From positions 124,001-188,000 of the forward strand of contig QFPK01000004.1 in assembly GCA_003248865.1 (NCBI GenBank): 64,000 nucleotides of DNA, given 5' to 3'. Origin of the DNA: Sphingomonas sp. GTDB lineage: Bacteria; Pseudomonadota; Alphaproteobacteria; Sphingomonadales; Sphingomonadaceae. Made by a program: the position numbers and the translations under genes. Position 1 is the first letter of the stretch. Each line of letters opens with the position of its first letter. Below the pieces are notes generated by a model, which was not told where the DNA came from, did no database searches, and worked only from the letters and a program-made list of their open reading frames with translations. Shown here piece after piece: positions 1 through 8,270 of the stretch.

Positions 1-407
1 TCCGGCTTGAAGAAGAACGCGATCTCGATCGCCGCATTCTCTTCGGAATCCGAACCATGCACCGAGTTCGCCTCGATGCTCTCGGCCAGTTCCTTGCGGA
101 TGGTGCCCGCGTCGGCATTCGCCGGGTTGGTCGCGCCCATCACCTTGCGGTTCAGCGCCACGGCGTCTTCGCCTTCCAGCACCTGCACCACCACCGGGCC
201 GGAGGTCATGAAGGCCACCAGATCGTTGAAGAAGGGGCGCTCGGCATGGACGCCGTAGAAACCTTCGGCCTGCGCCTTCGTCATGTGGATGCGCTTGGAC
301 GCGACGACACGAAGACCGGCTTCTTCCAGCATGGTCGTCACCTTGCCGGTGATGTTGCGACGCGTGGCGTCGGGCTTGATGATCGAGAAGGTCCGGGTCA
401 CGGCCAT
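1..407 (-). CDS. ndk: Nucleoside diphosphate kinase (3' end cut by window)
   Basis: Transfers the gamma phosphate of ATP to nucleoside diphosphates through a phospho-histidine and so balances cytosolic NTP and dNTP pools. The reading frame begins MAVTRTFSIIKPDATRRN and contains the family signature around the active-site His, seen here as SVHGSDSEENAAIEI, plus NPANADAGTIRKE. About 135 of the usual ~140 residues are present; only the last few fall outside the left edge. The gene lies downstream of the HNH endonuclease gene on the same strand, but about 210 bp and a strong hairpin separate them, so it probably has its own promoter. Confidence 0.95.
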   Translation of the reverse strand, partial: MAVTRTFSIIKPDATRRNITGKVTTMLEEAGLRVVASKRIHMTKAQAEGFYGVHAERPFFNDLVAFMTSGPVVVQVLEGEDAVALNRKVMGATNPANADAGTIRKELAESIEANSVHGSDSEENAAIEIAFFFKP

Positions 408-620
408 TTGAGAATTCCTGTGCTTTGCGGGGAAATTTGGCGGCGGCCTTTAGCCGAGCGTGGTGCAGCGCACAAGGGTTGGACCATGGTTGAGGTGGAG
501 ATGCGCGGCCGCCGGCAAAGCCGGACTCGTCGGACGGGTTCGTCGGGCTGATGCCCTCCGCCCCGCCGGCCGCGCCTTCGGCGAGTCTGCGAGTTAAGGC
601 TGCGCCTTAATCGCAGCCGC
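408..620. other. Intergenic region between HNH endonuclease and ndk
   Basis: This 213-bp gap lies between two minus-strand genes. Its right end carries a strong hairpin (587-616, listed separately). The rest should hold the ndk promoter and leader, but I could not pick a convincing -35/-10 pair. No ORF in it resembles a protein. Confidence 0.5.
587..616 (-). terminator. Hairpin just after the HNH endonuclease gene
   Basis: CTGCGA and TTAAGGC on the left pair with GCCTTAA and TCGCAG on the right, giving a 13-bp stem with one bulged base and a 3-nt loop. It begins five bases after the HNH endonuclease stop codon on the minus strand. There is no U-run, so it may be a 3'-end stabiliser rather than a classical intrinsic terminator. 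Confidence 0.55.
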
Positions 621-1226
621 CTATGGCTCGAGCTCCGTATCCCAATACAGATAATCCCGCCACGTCTCATGGCAGTAATGCGGCGGGAAACCCCGGCCAT
701 TCTCCTGCAACTGATGCGCCGTCGGCTGCACAGGGCGGTTGCGGGGCAGCATATGCGCCTCGGCGGGGGTGCGGCCGCCTTTCCTCAGGTTGCAGGGCGC
801 GCAGGCCGTGGTGACATTCTGCCAGGTCGTGCGCCCGCCATAGGCGCGCGGCACCACATGATCGAAGGTGAGTTCATGGCCTGAGCCGCAATATTGGCAC
901 TGGAAGCGGTCCCGAAGGAACAGGTTGAAGCGGGTGAAGGCCGGATTTTGGCTGGGCTTCACATATTGCCGGAGCGCGACGACGCTGGGCAGTCGCATGG
1001 CGATGCGGGGGGAGCGGATCTCCCGGTCATATTGGGCGATCACGTCCACCCGTTCCAGGAAGGCGGCCTTCACTGCATCCTGCCAGCTCCACAGGCTGAG
1101 CGGATAATAGCTGAGCGGGGTGTAATCCGCGTTCAGCACCAGCGCCGGGCAGGCCTGCGGGCTCTGCCATCGGCCGCCGTCATGCTCGGGTCGCCACCTG
1201 TCCTGGATCACATCGGGATGGTACAT
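621..1226 (-). CDS. HNH endonuclease family protein
   Basis: A 201-residue protein with a C-terminal HNH nuclease fold. Cys pairs at about residues 110/113 (CQYCG) and 142/145 (CAPCN) should bind a structural zinc. FDHVVPRAYGG at about 121-131 holds the catalytic histidine, followed by WQNVTTAC. The N-terminal part, with LNADYTPLSYYPLSLWSWQD, is typical of the stand-alone HNH proteins found in many alphaproteobacteria. The ATG at 1226 begins MYHPDVIQDR; the longer open frame upstream is antisense to gluQ and not credible. Its substrate is unknown. Nothing nearby suggests a restriction system or a phage, so it is more likely a housekeeping gene than a defence gene. Confidence 0.88.
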   Translation of the reverse strand: MYHPDVIQDRWRPEHDGGRWQSPQACPALVLNADYTPLSYYPLSLWSWQDAVKAAFLERVDVIAQYDREIRSPRIAMRLPSVVALRQYVKPSQNPAFTRFNLFLRDRFQCQYCGSGHELTFDHVVPRAYGGRTTWQNVTTACAPCNLRKGGRTPAEAHMLPRNRPVQPTAHQLQENGRGFPPHYCHETWRDYLYWDTELEP

Positions 1227-1386
1227 CGCCGCCGCTCCTTGTCTTTCGGAGCAGGCCTGAAGAGCCACCATCCCTATCGCACGTCGGGCAGCCGCTTTCA
1301 CGCCTGCGCTTTGTCGAGCGCCCCTATACCAGAGGCTGTATGTCGCGTGTATGACAGCACCAGATATTGTTGAGGTCAAGCGCGAG

Positions 1387-2247
1387 ATGCAGCCCACCGA
1401 CATTGTATCCCGTTTCGCGCCATCGCCCAGCGGGTTGTTGCATCTGGGGCACGGCTTTTCCGCCGTGCTGGGGGAGCGACTGGCGCGGAAATCGGGGGGC
1501 CGCTGGCTGCTGAGGATCGAGGATATCGACAGCACGCGCTGCCGACCCGAATTCATCGACGCTATTCACGCCGATCTGGGCTGGCTGGGGCTGAGGCCGG
1601 ATGCCGTCTCCGTGCAGAGCGATCGGCGCAGCTGCCATGAGGCGGCACTGGCGCGGCTGACGGAGATGGGGCTGACCTATCCCTGTTTCTGCACCCGGGC
1701 GGATATTGCGGCGGCTGCCGCTGCGCCGCATCGCGCGCAGCCGCTGTATCCGGGAACCTGCCGGGGCCTTTCAGCGGCGGAGGCGGCGTTGCGCGCCGCC
1801 ACGCGCGATCCGGCGATCCGGCTGGATGTCGCCAAAGCGGCGGCGCTGGCGGGGCCGCTCGGCTGGATTGAGGCAGGGCGGGGTGAGCAGCCGGCTGATC
1901 CGCTGGCTGGCGGCGATATCGTGCTGGCGCGCAAGGATATCGGTGTCGGCTACATGCTTTCCTGCGTGGTGGACGATGCGGCGGACGGGGTGACGGACGT
2001 TGTGCGCGGACGCGACCTGTTCGATTCCACGCCGGTGCAGCGGCTGTTGCAGACGCTGCTGGGCCTCGTCTCGCCGCGTTATCTGCACCACAGGCTGCTG
2101 CTTGCGCCGGATGGGCGGCGGCTGGCGAAACGGGACAAGGCGGAGACTCTGGCCAGCCTGCGCGAGGCGGGTGTGGATGGACTGGGCCTTGCGGCCCGGC
2201 TGGCCCAACTGGAGCCGAACGGGCCGGACCTTGTTTTCCTGCCCTGA
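1387..2247 (+). CDS. gluQ: Glutamyl-Q tRNA(Asp) synthetase
   Basis: A truncated paralogue of glutamyl-tRNA synthetase that activates glutamate and attaches it to queuosine at position 34 of tRNA(Asp). The class I signature appears as FAPSPSGLLHLGH near the N-terminus. A zinc-binding C-x-C (YPCFC) and a later Cys in PLYPGTCRGL mark the GluQ-RS insertion, and KRDKAETL replaces the KMSKS loop. At about 286 residues it lacks the anticodon-binding domain, as expected. The ATG at 1387 (MQPTDIVSRF) is preferred because the family starts close to the SRFAPSP motif. An in-frame ATG at 1351 would add 12 residues. The gene diverges from the HNH endonuclease gene. Confidence 0.92.
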   Translation: MQPTDIVSRFAPSPSGLLHLGHGFSAVLGERLARKSGGRWLLRIEDIDSTRCRPEFIDAIHADLGWLGLRPDAVSVQSDRRSCHEAALARLTEMGLTYPCFCTRADIAAAAAAPHRAQPLYPGTCRGLSAAEAALRAATRDPAIRLDVAKAAALAGPLGWIEAGRGEQPADPLAGGDIVLARKDIGVGYMLSCVVDDAADGVTDVVRGRDLFDSTPVQRLLQTLLGLVSPRYLHHRLLLAPDGRRLAKRDKAETLASLREAGVDGLGLAARLAQLEPNGPDLVFLP

Positions 2248-2290
2248 AATGATGGGTGCACGGTGGCATCGGCGCTGGTAGAGGGCGCGC

Positions 2291-2503
2291 ATGAACGGCT
2301 TCATCATCGCGCTGATCATCCTGTTCGCGCTCGCCACGGCCTATGTGCTGGTCCGCGGCATCATCACCATGGCGCAGGGCAAGGATATCACGGGCGCCCA
2401 ATCCAACAAATATATGTCCATGCGGGTCGGCTTTCAGGCGCTGACCATCCTGCTGGTGATCCTGCTGCTGGTGATCGGCGGGCGCGGCCTTTCGGGCGGT
2501 TGA
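2291..2503 (+). CDS. HIG1-domain twin-transmembrane protein
   Basis: A 70-residue protein with two hydrophobic helices (about 3-25 and 47-65) joined by a short polar loop, MAQGKDITGAQSNKYMSMRV. This is the layout of HIG1 (hypoxia-induced gene 1) domain proteins. In mitochondria, relatives such as Rcf1 associate with cytochrome oxidase; bacterial members are common in alphaproteobacteria but poorly studied. It lies 3 bp upstream of the adenosyltransferase gene and is probably co-transcribed with it. The start codon is the ATG at 2291. Confidence 0.82.
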   Translation: MNGFIIALIILFALATAYVLVRGIITMAQGKDITGAQSNKYMSMRVGFQALTILLVILLLVIGGRGLSGG

Positions 2504-2506
2504 GAG

Positions 2507-3097
2507 ATGGTCAAGCTCAACAAGATCTACACCCGCACCGGCGATGATGGCTCCACCGGCCTTGTCGACGGCAGCCGGGTTTCCAAGCACAACGCCCGCG
2601 TTGCGGCCTATGGCAGCGTGGACGAGGCGAACAGCGCATTGGGCCTGGCCCGGCTGCATGCGGGCGGCGACGATCTGGCCATGATCGACCGCATCCAGAA
2701 CGACCTGTTCGACGTGGGCGCCGACCTTGCCACGCCCGGCGCCGAATGGCTGCCCGATGCCCCGGCACCGGAATGGCCCCCCTTGCGCGCCGTCGCGTCG
2801 CAGGTGGCGCGGCTGGAAGCCGAGATCGACGCGATGAACGCGGAATTGTCGGCGCTGAACAGCTTCATCCTGCCGGGCGGCACGCCGCTGTCCGCGCATC
2901 TGCATGTGGCGCGCGCCATCGTGCGCCGCGCCGAACGGGATGCGGTGGCGGCCGCCGGAGAGGCGCCGATCAACCCGCATGCCATCCACTATCTGAACCG
3001 GCTGTCCGATCATCTGTTCGTGATGGCGCGCCACGCCAACCGCGCGGATCTGGGCGGGGAGGGCGATATATTGTGGGTGCCCGCGAAGAACCGTTGA
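2507..3097 (+). CDS. PduO-type cob(I)alamin adenosyltransferase
   Basis: Transfers the 5'-deoxyadenosyl group of ATP to cob(I)alamin to make adenosylcobalamin. The PduO-type ATP-binding motif is at the N-terminus (YTRTGDDGSTGL), followed by VAAYGSVDEANSALGLAR. The second half has ARAIVRRAERD and NPHAIHYLNRLSDHLFVMAR, typical of the five-helix trimer. The length of 196 residues is normal. It follows the HIG1 gene by 3 bp. It is convergent with the Gly-rich membrane protein gene, which as sequenced reads through into it on the other strand. No other cobalamin genes are in the window. Confidence 0.93.
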   Translation: MVKLNKIYTRTGDDGSTGLVDGSRVSKHNARVAAYGSVDEANSALGLARLHAGGDDLAMIDRIQNDLFDVGADLATPGAEWLPDAPAPEWPPLRAVASQVARLEAEIDAMNAELSALNSFILPGGTPLSAHLHVARAIVRRAERDAVAAAGEAPINPHAIHYLNRLSDHLFVMARHANRADLGGEGDILWVPAKNR

Positions 3098-3104
3098 TGT
3101 CGGT

Positions 3105-3816
3105 CTAGCGACCGTCTGTATCGGTCTCGCGCAGGCCGACGCCCACGCTGGCGCCCGCGCCCAGGCCCATCCCCATGCCTGCGCCCATCCCCGCCTGCGC
3201 CGCCGCCCATACCGCCGCCTCCACCGGCTCCGCCGCCGCCCTGACGGTTCTCGTCACGGCCTCCACCGCCGCCCTTGCCGCCGCCGGGCGCCGGGCGGGC
3301 CGGGCCCTGCTTGGGGATGGCGATGCCGGCGGGAATGGCGTCTAGGTCGAGCGCCTCGCGGATGAAATCCCTGAGAGAGATCACCAGCTCGTCGGTGGGC
3401 ACCGGCCGCCCCGCCGCCAGTTCGGTCGCTGCCCTTGCGGCCAGTCGCACCTGATCTTCCGTGCCCAGCAGGATGATGTCGGACAGCGCGGCCTCCACCG
3501 CATCGCGGATGCGGCGGGGGCGATCCGATGCGGTCATCGCATCCGAATCCGCGTCTTCCTCCAGCGAGCGCGCGCGCAGGTCTCTCAAATGGGTCGGGTC
3601 GACGATCAGGCTGCCGGTGAAGGATCCGCCCAGCACCTTGTAGGCGGCGATCAGGGTGCGCAGCCGCTCGTTGATCTGCCGGTTCAGCCGTTCGCGCCGC
3701 TGCTGGATCGTCATCATCATCACCAGCCGGATGCCGACGCCGATGAAGGCGAACAGCGCGATTCCGACCAGCGCGCTGAGGATCGAATCCCAGGAGGTGA
3801 GGTCGATGCTGCGCAT
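3105..3816 (-). CDS. Membrane-anchored protein with Gly-rich tail, probable frameshift
   Basis: Function not recognised. The ATG at 3816 opens MRSIDLTSWDSIL, followed by one transmembrane helix (about 12-33), a basic cytoplasmic stretch (MMMTIQQRRERLNRQINERL), a roughly 130-residue charged domain and a glycine-rich tail. As sequenced the frame continues to 3010, and its last ~50 residues become Arg-rich and antisense to the adenosyltransferase gene. Dropping one base from the C-run at 3189-3192 restores a tail of the same character (GMGAGMGMGLGAGASVGVG, then LRETDTDGR) with a stop at 3107-3105, 7 bp short of the convergent gene. The end given here is the corrected one. The shift may be a sequencing error or a true mutation. 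Confidence 0.65.
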
Positions 3817-3970
3817 CAGGCCTTCGCCAGCTGGCGGGCGGCGGCTGCGAACTGCATGCCACCGACAATCACCCCGGTCATGTGCATAGCGTAAGTATGC
3901 CCCCCATCAATTGATCGGAAGGCAGCCTATCAGACGGAGGCGTTGCGCAGCCAGCACCTATTCACGGGCC
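3817..3970. other. Gap between astB and the Gly-rich membrane protein gene
   Basis: About 154 bp downstream of astB and upstream of the next minus-strand gene. I see no clear hairpin, regulator site or small ORF in it. Confidence 0.4.
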
Positions 3971-5263
3971 TCAATAGCCCAGTTCGGCAGGCGCGATTCC
4001 CAGCAGCTTCAGCAGCGCATCATGGGCGGCATGGCACTGCCGCCAGAGATCGGGGCCGGAGAGGTCGGCCGGGGCAATCGCCTCGGGCCACCACTCTGCC
4101 ACCAGTCGCTCCAGACGGTCGATCTTTGCCTCGTCCAGCAGGAATCGCGGGTCGACGGCGGCCAGAGCCTCGTCTGACAGCGGCAGGCGCAGGCGAAGGC
4201 AGGCGGGGCCGCCGCCGTTGCGCATGCTCTCGCGCAGATCCAGCACATGCAGATGGTTGATGGGGTTGGCGGCATCCTGCTTCACCCGCTGCAGCCAGCG
4301 CCAGACGCTCTCCGTCTCCTCCGCCTCCTTCGGGAGGATCAGCGCCATCTCGCCGCCGCCCACCGACACCAGCGCGGCGTTGAAGACATAGGAAGCGATG
4401 GCATCGGCCAGCGGCACGTCTGCTGTGGGTGCCTCGACCAGCACGAAGCCCGGCACGCGGCTCCCCAGCAATTCCAGCGCTTCGGCGCGGTTCTGGAACG
4501 CCTGTTCATGGGCGAACAGGACATGCTCGTTGGAAACGGCGACCACGTCATTGTGGAAGGCGCCGGCCTGGATGGCGGCATCGGCCTGTTCGATGAACAG
4601 CGCCTGCTTCACGCCGTGGCTGCGGGCGACCGCCTGAGACGCGCGCACATGCTGGCGGGCCGGGAAGCGGCCGCCATGGTTCAGTCCATAGACGAAGGCT
4701 TCGACGCCCGCGTTTTCATGGCCCTGCACAAAGCGCATATGGTTGGCGGCGCCCTCGTCGCCGAAGCCCGGGGCGACGGGCCAGTGCACGGCGAAATGGT
4801 CCGCGTCGGCGAAGGCCAGCTTCAGCTGCGCCATGGTCTCCGGCCACTCCTGCGAGCGGTGCGGCATGGAGACGAGGTTGGAGACGGTGATGTGGGTGAG
4901 CCCGTCCGCCGTATCGGCCGCAGGGCTGACGGTGGCGGCATTCGCTGTCCACATCGCACTCGCCGAAAAGGCGCCGGCGAGCAGTTGCGGGTCTTCCGCG
5001 GCGCATTCGGCCAGAACGCGCGCATCGTCGCCTTCGAACCCCAGCCCCCGCAGCCAGCGGGTGTTGGGGCGGCGGTGCGGCAACAGCAGGCCCTGCGGCA
5101 CCCCCAGAGACAGCAGCGGCCGCATCTTCGAAAGCCCCTGAAGGGCCGCACGGCGCGGCGCGCTGACGGCCCCGGCGTTGCGCTCCGCCGCGAGGTTGCC
5201 GAGGCTGAGGCCGGCATAATTGTGGCTGGGGCCGACGAGGCCATCCAGATTCAGTTCGGGCAT
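3971..5263 (-). CDS. astB: N-succinylarginine dihydrolase
   Basis: Second step of the arginine succinyltransferase pathway: hydrolyses N2-succinylarginine to succinylornithine, ammonia and CO2 in the cytosol. The 430-residue protein begins MPELNLDGLVGPSHNYAGLS, the conserved AstB N-terminus of the pentein (guanidino-modifying) fold. It carries the catalytic Cys in NGGGPACLRLRLPL near the C-terminus and the His region VEAFVYGLNHGGRFPARQHV. Its ATG at 5263 shares one base with the end of astD, so translation is probably coupled. It is the last gene of the astA-astD-astB operon. Confidence 0.96.
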   Translation of the reverse strand: MPELNLDGLVGPSHNYAGLSLGNLAAERNAGAVSAPRRAALQGLSKMRPLLSLGVPQGLLLPHRRPNTRWLRGLGFEGDDARVLAECAAEDPQLLAGAFSASAMWTANAATVSPAADTADGLTHITVSNLVSMPHRSQEWPETMAQLKLAFADADHFAVHWPVAPGFGDEGAANHMRFVQGHENAGVEAFVYGLNHGGRFPARQHVRASQAVARSHGVKQALFIEQADAAIQAGAFHNDVVAVSNEHVLFAHEQAFQNRAEALELLGSRVPGFVLVEAPTADVPLADAIASYVFNAALVSVGGGEMALILPKEAEETESVWRWLQRVKQDAANPINHLHVLDLRESMRNGGGPACLRLRLPLSDEALAAVDPRFLLDEAKIDRLERLVAEWWPEAIAPADLSGPDLWRQCHAAHDALLKLLGIAPAELGY

Positions 5264-6684
5264 CAGCGCACGCCTGCAGGAGTGGGAATGAACGGCTTCT
5301 CGGCCTCCACGCTGGCGACCGGCCAGGCGCAGTAATCGGCGGCATAATAGGCGCTGGGGCGGTGATTGCCCGACAGGCCGACACCCCCGAACGGCGCATC
5401 GGAGGCTGCGCCGTTGGTGGGGCGGTTCCAGTTCACCACGCCCGCCCGGCTGCCTGCCCAGAAGCGGTCATACAGCGCGCGGTCCCCGCCCAACAGCGCG
5501 GCCGAGAGGCCGAAGCGGGTGGCGTTGGCGGCCGCGATCGCCTCCTCGAAGCTGGAGACCCGGTGCAGTTGCAGGAAGGGGCCGAACAGCTCTTCGTCCG
5601 GCACTGTAAGCCCGGTCACGTCGACAAGGCCCGGGGTCAGGAAGGGCAGACCTTCCTTCAGCCGCAGCAGAGGGCGGATCGTCTTGCCATGGATCGCCCC
5701 GGCCCGCGACAGCAGGCCGTCGGCGGCCTGGTTGGAGACGACGCAGCCCATGAACGGCTGGGGGTCGGCAAAGGGCTGGTCGATGACGAGATTGTCCGCA
5801 ATGGCCAGCACCGCGTCGATCAATTTCTCGTGTGCGCCGTCCTGCACGATCAGGCGGCGGGCGCAGGTGCAGCGCTGCCCGGCGGACAGGAAGGCGGACT
5901 GCGCGATGATGAGGGCGGCGGCCTCCACATCGCCATCGTCCAGATCCCAGACGACGAGCGGATTGTTGCCGCCCATTTCCAGCGCGAGGATGCGGTGCGG
6001 CGTCTCCGCGAACTGGCGCGCCAGCGCGGCGCCGGTGGGGGCGGAACCGGTGAACAGCAGCCCGTCGGTATCGGCCGCCGCCAGCGCCCGGCCGGTGGGG
6101 GCAGTGCCCTGCACCAGTTGCAGCACGCCATCCGGCAGCCCGGCCTTCGCCCACAGCGTGGCCATGTGCGCGCCGACCGCCGGGGTCAGCTCGGACGGCT
6201 TGAAGACGATGGCGTTGCCCGCGATCAGCGCGGGAACGATGTGGCCGTTGGGCAGGTGGGCCGGGAAATTATAGGGCCCCAGCACCGCCAGCACGCCGTG
6301 CGGTTTGTGGCGCAGCGCCTGATTTGCACCCGCCGGATCGGCCTTGAAAACGCCTTCACGGCTGCCGGTGCGTTCGGCGTGGGCGGTGATGGAAATCTCC
6401 ACCTTGGCGGCGACGCTGCCGACTTCGGTCTTCGCTTCCCAGAAGGGCTTGCCCGTTTCCTCGGCGATCAGGCGGGCGAAGGCGTCCGCATCGGCTTCCA
6501 CCGCTGCCTTGAAGGCGCGCACAACGGCCAGCCGTGCGTCCAGCCCGGCGGCGAACCAGCCGGGCTGGGCCTTGCGGGCGCGGGCGACTGCTGCCGCCAC
6601 CTCGGCTTGGGAGGCGGCTTCACCTTCCCACAACAGGCTGCCGTCATAGGGGCGAATGCTCTTCACGATCTCAGAACCAGGCAT
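5263..6684 (-). CDS. astD: N-succinylglutamate 5-semialdehyde dehydrogenase
   Basis: Fourth step of the pathway: NAD-dependent oxidation of succinylglutamate semialdehyde to succinylglutamate. This is an aldehyde dehydrogenase of 473 residues. The cofactor loop is LLFTGSAPTGAAL, the general-base Glu is in ALEMGGNNPLVV, and the nucleophilic Cys is in SAGQRCTCARRL. The name over other aldehyde dehydrogenases rests on position between astA and astB and on normal AstD length. The ATG at 6684 lies 14 bases inside the end of astA. Confidence 0.94.
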   Translation of the reverse strand: MPGSEIVKSIRPYDGSLLWEGEAASQAEVAAAVARARKAQPGWFAAGLDARLAVVRAFKAAVEADADAFARLIAEETGKPFWEAKTEVGSVAAKVEISITAHAERTGSREGVFKADPAGANQALRHKPHGVLAVLGPYNFPAHLPNGHIVPALIAGNAIVFKPSELTPAVGAHMATLWAKAGLPDGVLQLVQGTAPTGRALAAADTDGLLFTGSAPTGAALARQFAETPHRILALEMGGNNPLVVWDLDDGDVEAAALIIAQSAFLSAGQRCTCARRLIVQDGAHEKLIDAVLAIADNLVIDQPFADPQPFMGCVVSNQAADGLLSRAGAIHGKTIRPLLRLKEGLPFLTPGLVDVTGLTVPDEELFGPFLQLHRVSSFEEAIAAANATRFGLSAALLGGDRALYDRFWAGSRAGVVNWNRPTNGAASDAPFGGVGLSGNHRPSAYYAADYCAWPVASVEAEKPFIPTPAGVR

Positions 6685-7696
6685 GCAGCACCTCGTCTCC
6701 GGCCGAAAACGGCCCTTCCTCTCCCACCAGCACGCTGCCGCCGCTCTCGCGCAGAGGCAGGGCGGCGCAGCGGAACTGTTTCAGCCGCCCGCCCGCCACC
6801 AGCCGGGTTTCGCCATCGGTCGCCGTGCCCGCCACGCGCGCGGGAACGGCCTCTCGCACGGTGCGAATCTCGGCGACGCGGGTGTCCATGGTGGGGCCGC
6901 CATCGAAGATGTCGACATAGCCGTGGAAGCCGAAGCCTTCCGCCTCCAGCAGCCGTTTCGCGGCCTGCCCATGATCGTGCGGCTGGCCCAGCGCGGCCTG
7001 TGCCTCATCCGGCAGCATCGCGACATAGACGGGATATTTCGGCATCAGATCGGCGATGAACTGGTTGCCCTGCACCGCGTTGAAGGCATCCGCTTCCTGA
7101 AAGCCCATGCCGAAGAATTTGCCGGCCAGCCCGTCCCAGAAGGGCGCGCTGCCGTCGGGGCGCATCTGCCCGCGCAGTTCCGCCAGCACGCGATCGGCAA
7201 AACGTGCGCGGTGTTGCGCCAGGAACAGATAACGGCTGCGCGCCAGAAGGCGGCCCAGCCCGCCCGTGCGCAGATCGGGGTGCAGGAACAGTCCGCCCAC
7301 TTCGCTGGCGCCTTCGAAATCATTCACCAGATGCAGCACGCCGGTGCGGAAGGTGCGGCCGAGTTCCGCTGACTGCATGGACAGGGTGGTGAGCTTGTAG
7401 GAGTAGAAGGGCCAGCGCATGCCCACCCGGCTGAACAGGCAGCAGGTGCCGCCGATCCGCCCGCTGGGGCCATGTTCCAGCACCAGGATGTAATTCTCGT
7501 CGTCGGGCTCGTGGATATCGGCGGCGAAGCTGTCTTCGGACCGGGCGATGCGGTCCGCCAGCGCGTCGCTGTCGTTCGGCAGGTTTGTGAAGCCGCCGCC
7601 CGTCAGTTCCGCAAGCGCCTTCAGCCCGGCAAGGTCCTGCGGGCCGGCCGGGCGGACCCGCCATTCGGAAAGCCTGATATCTGCTGCTGTCGCCAT
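6671..7696 (-). CDS. astA: Arginine N-succinyltransferase
   Basis: First step of the pathway: transfers succinyl from succinyl-CoA to the alpha-amino group of arginine. The 341-residue GNAT-related protein opens with WRVRPAGPQDLAGLKALAE. It has typical AstA segments such as NYILVLEHGPSGRIGGTCC, EVGGLFLHPDLRTGGLGRLL (acyl-CoA loop) and the C-terminal FDGGPTMDTRVAEIRTVRE. It is first in the ast operon and divergent from an Lrp/AsnC regulator gene, the usual arrangement for local control. astC and astE are not in the window. Confidence 0.95.
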   Translation of the reverse strand: MATAADIRLSEWRVRPAGPQDLAGLKALAELTGGGFTNLPNDSDALADRIARSEDSFAADIHEPDDENYILVLEHGPSGRIGGTCCLFSRVGMRWPFYSYKLTTLSMQSAELGRTFRTGVLHLVNDFEGASEVGGLFLHPDLRTGGLGRLLARSRYLFLAQHRARFADRVLAELRGQMRPDGSAPFWDGLAGKFFGMGFQEADAFNAVQGNQFIADLMPKYPVYVAMLPDEAQAALGQPHDHGQAAKRLLEAEGFGFHGYVDIFDGGPTMDTRVAEIRTVREAVPARVAGTATDGETRLVAGGRLKQFRCAALPLRESGGSVLVGEEGPFSAGDEVLHAWF

Positions 7697-7731
7697 GCCC
7701 CAACTTGCCCGAAGCCCTGAAATGGGGGTAA

Positions 7732-7767
7732 CGAAAGTCTGCGGCGAATACCGAATTTTCTGCGGCG
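7732..7767. promoter_or_regulatory. Direct repeat in the astA-lrp divergent promoter region
   Basis: TCTGCGGCG occurs at 7738-7746 and again at 7759-7767. The start-to-start spacing is 21 bp, two helical turns, and each copy is preceded by CGAA plus two or three bases. Lrp/AsnC octamers bind phased sites, so this is a candidate operator for the adjacent regulator. It has no experimental backing and could be chance in an 80-bp gap. Confidence 0.35.
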
Positions 7768-7776
7768 GAGACAGTT

Positions 7777-8238
7777 ATGGACAGCATTGACCGCATCGAC
7801 CGCAAGATTCTGGCTGTTCTGCAGCGCGACGGGCGAATCACCAATGCCGCGCTGGCGGAAGAAGTCGCGCTGTCGCCCAGCGCCTGCCTCGCCCGGGTGC
7901 GGCGTCTGGAAGAGGTGGGGATCATCACCGGCTATCGCGCCGATGTGGCAGTGGAGCGGCTGCGCCCGGCGCTCATCATCTATGGCGAGGTCACGCTGAA
8001 GCGCCATCTGCCGGAAGATTTCCGCGCGCTGGAGGCGATGTTCGCAGCCGATGCCCGCGTACTGGAAGCTGCCGAGATTTCCGGCAAGAGCGACTATCTG
8101 GTGAAGGTGCTCGTGACCGACATGGCGGAATGGCGTGATCTGACCGCCGAATGGACGGCGGGGCCCTGGCAGATCGAGCGGGTGTCCAGCAGTGTTGCCA
8201 TGCATCGAACCAAGGGCTTCTCAGGCTATCCGCTGTAG
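7777..8238 (+). CDS. Lrp/AsnC family transcriptional regulator
   Basis: A 153-residue regulator with an N-terminal winged helix-turn-helix (about 5-60; DRKILAVLQRDGRITNAALA, then LSPSACLARVRRLEEVGII) and a C-terminal RAM ligand-binding domain (SGKSDYLVKVLVTDMAEW). It is divergent from astA with an 80-bp gap, so control of the ast operon in response to arginine or a related amino acid is a reasonable inference. This would replace the ArgR/NtrC control known from gamma-proteobacteria. It could also act more globally. Confidence 0.9.
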   Translation: MDSIDRIDRKILAVLQRDGRITNAALAEEVALSPSACLARVRRLEEVGIITGYRADVAVERLRPALIIYGEVTLKRHLPEDFRALEAMFAADARVLEAAEISGKSDYLVKVLVTDMAEWRDLTAEWTAGPWQIERVSSSVAMHRTKGFSGYPL

Positions 8239-8270
8239 GGGCGAATGGGATCGCCGCCCCGATGCAGGGG

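Noticed and set aside
621..1226. HNH endonuclease as part of a restriction or phage-defence island
   Set aside because: No methyltransferase, helicase, integrase or other defence gene is nearby; the neighbours are ndk and gluQ.
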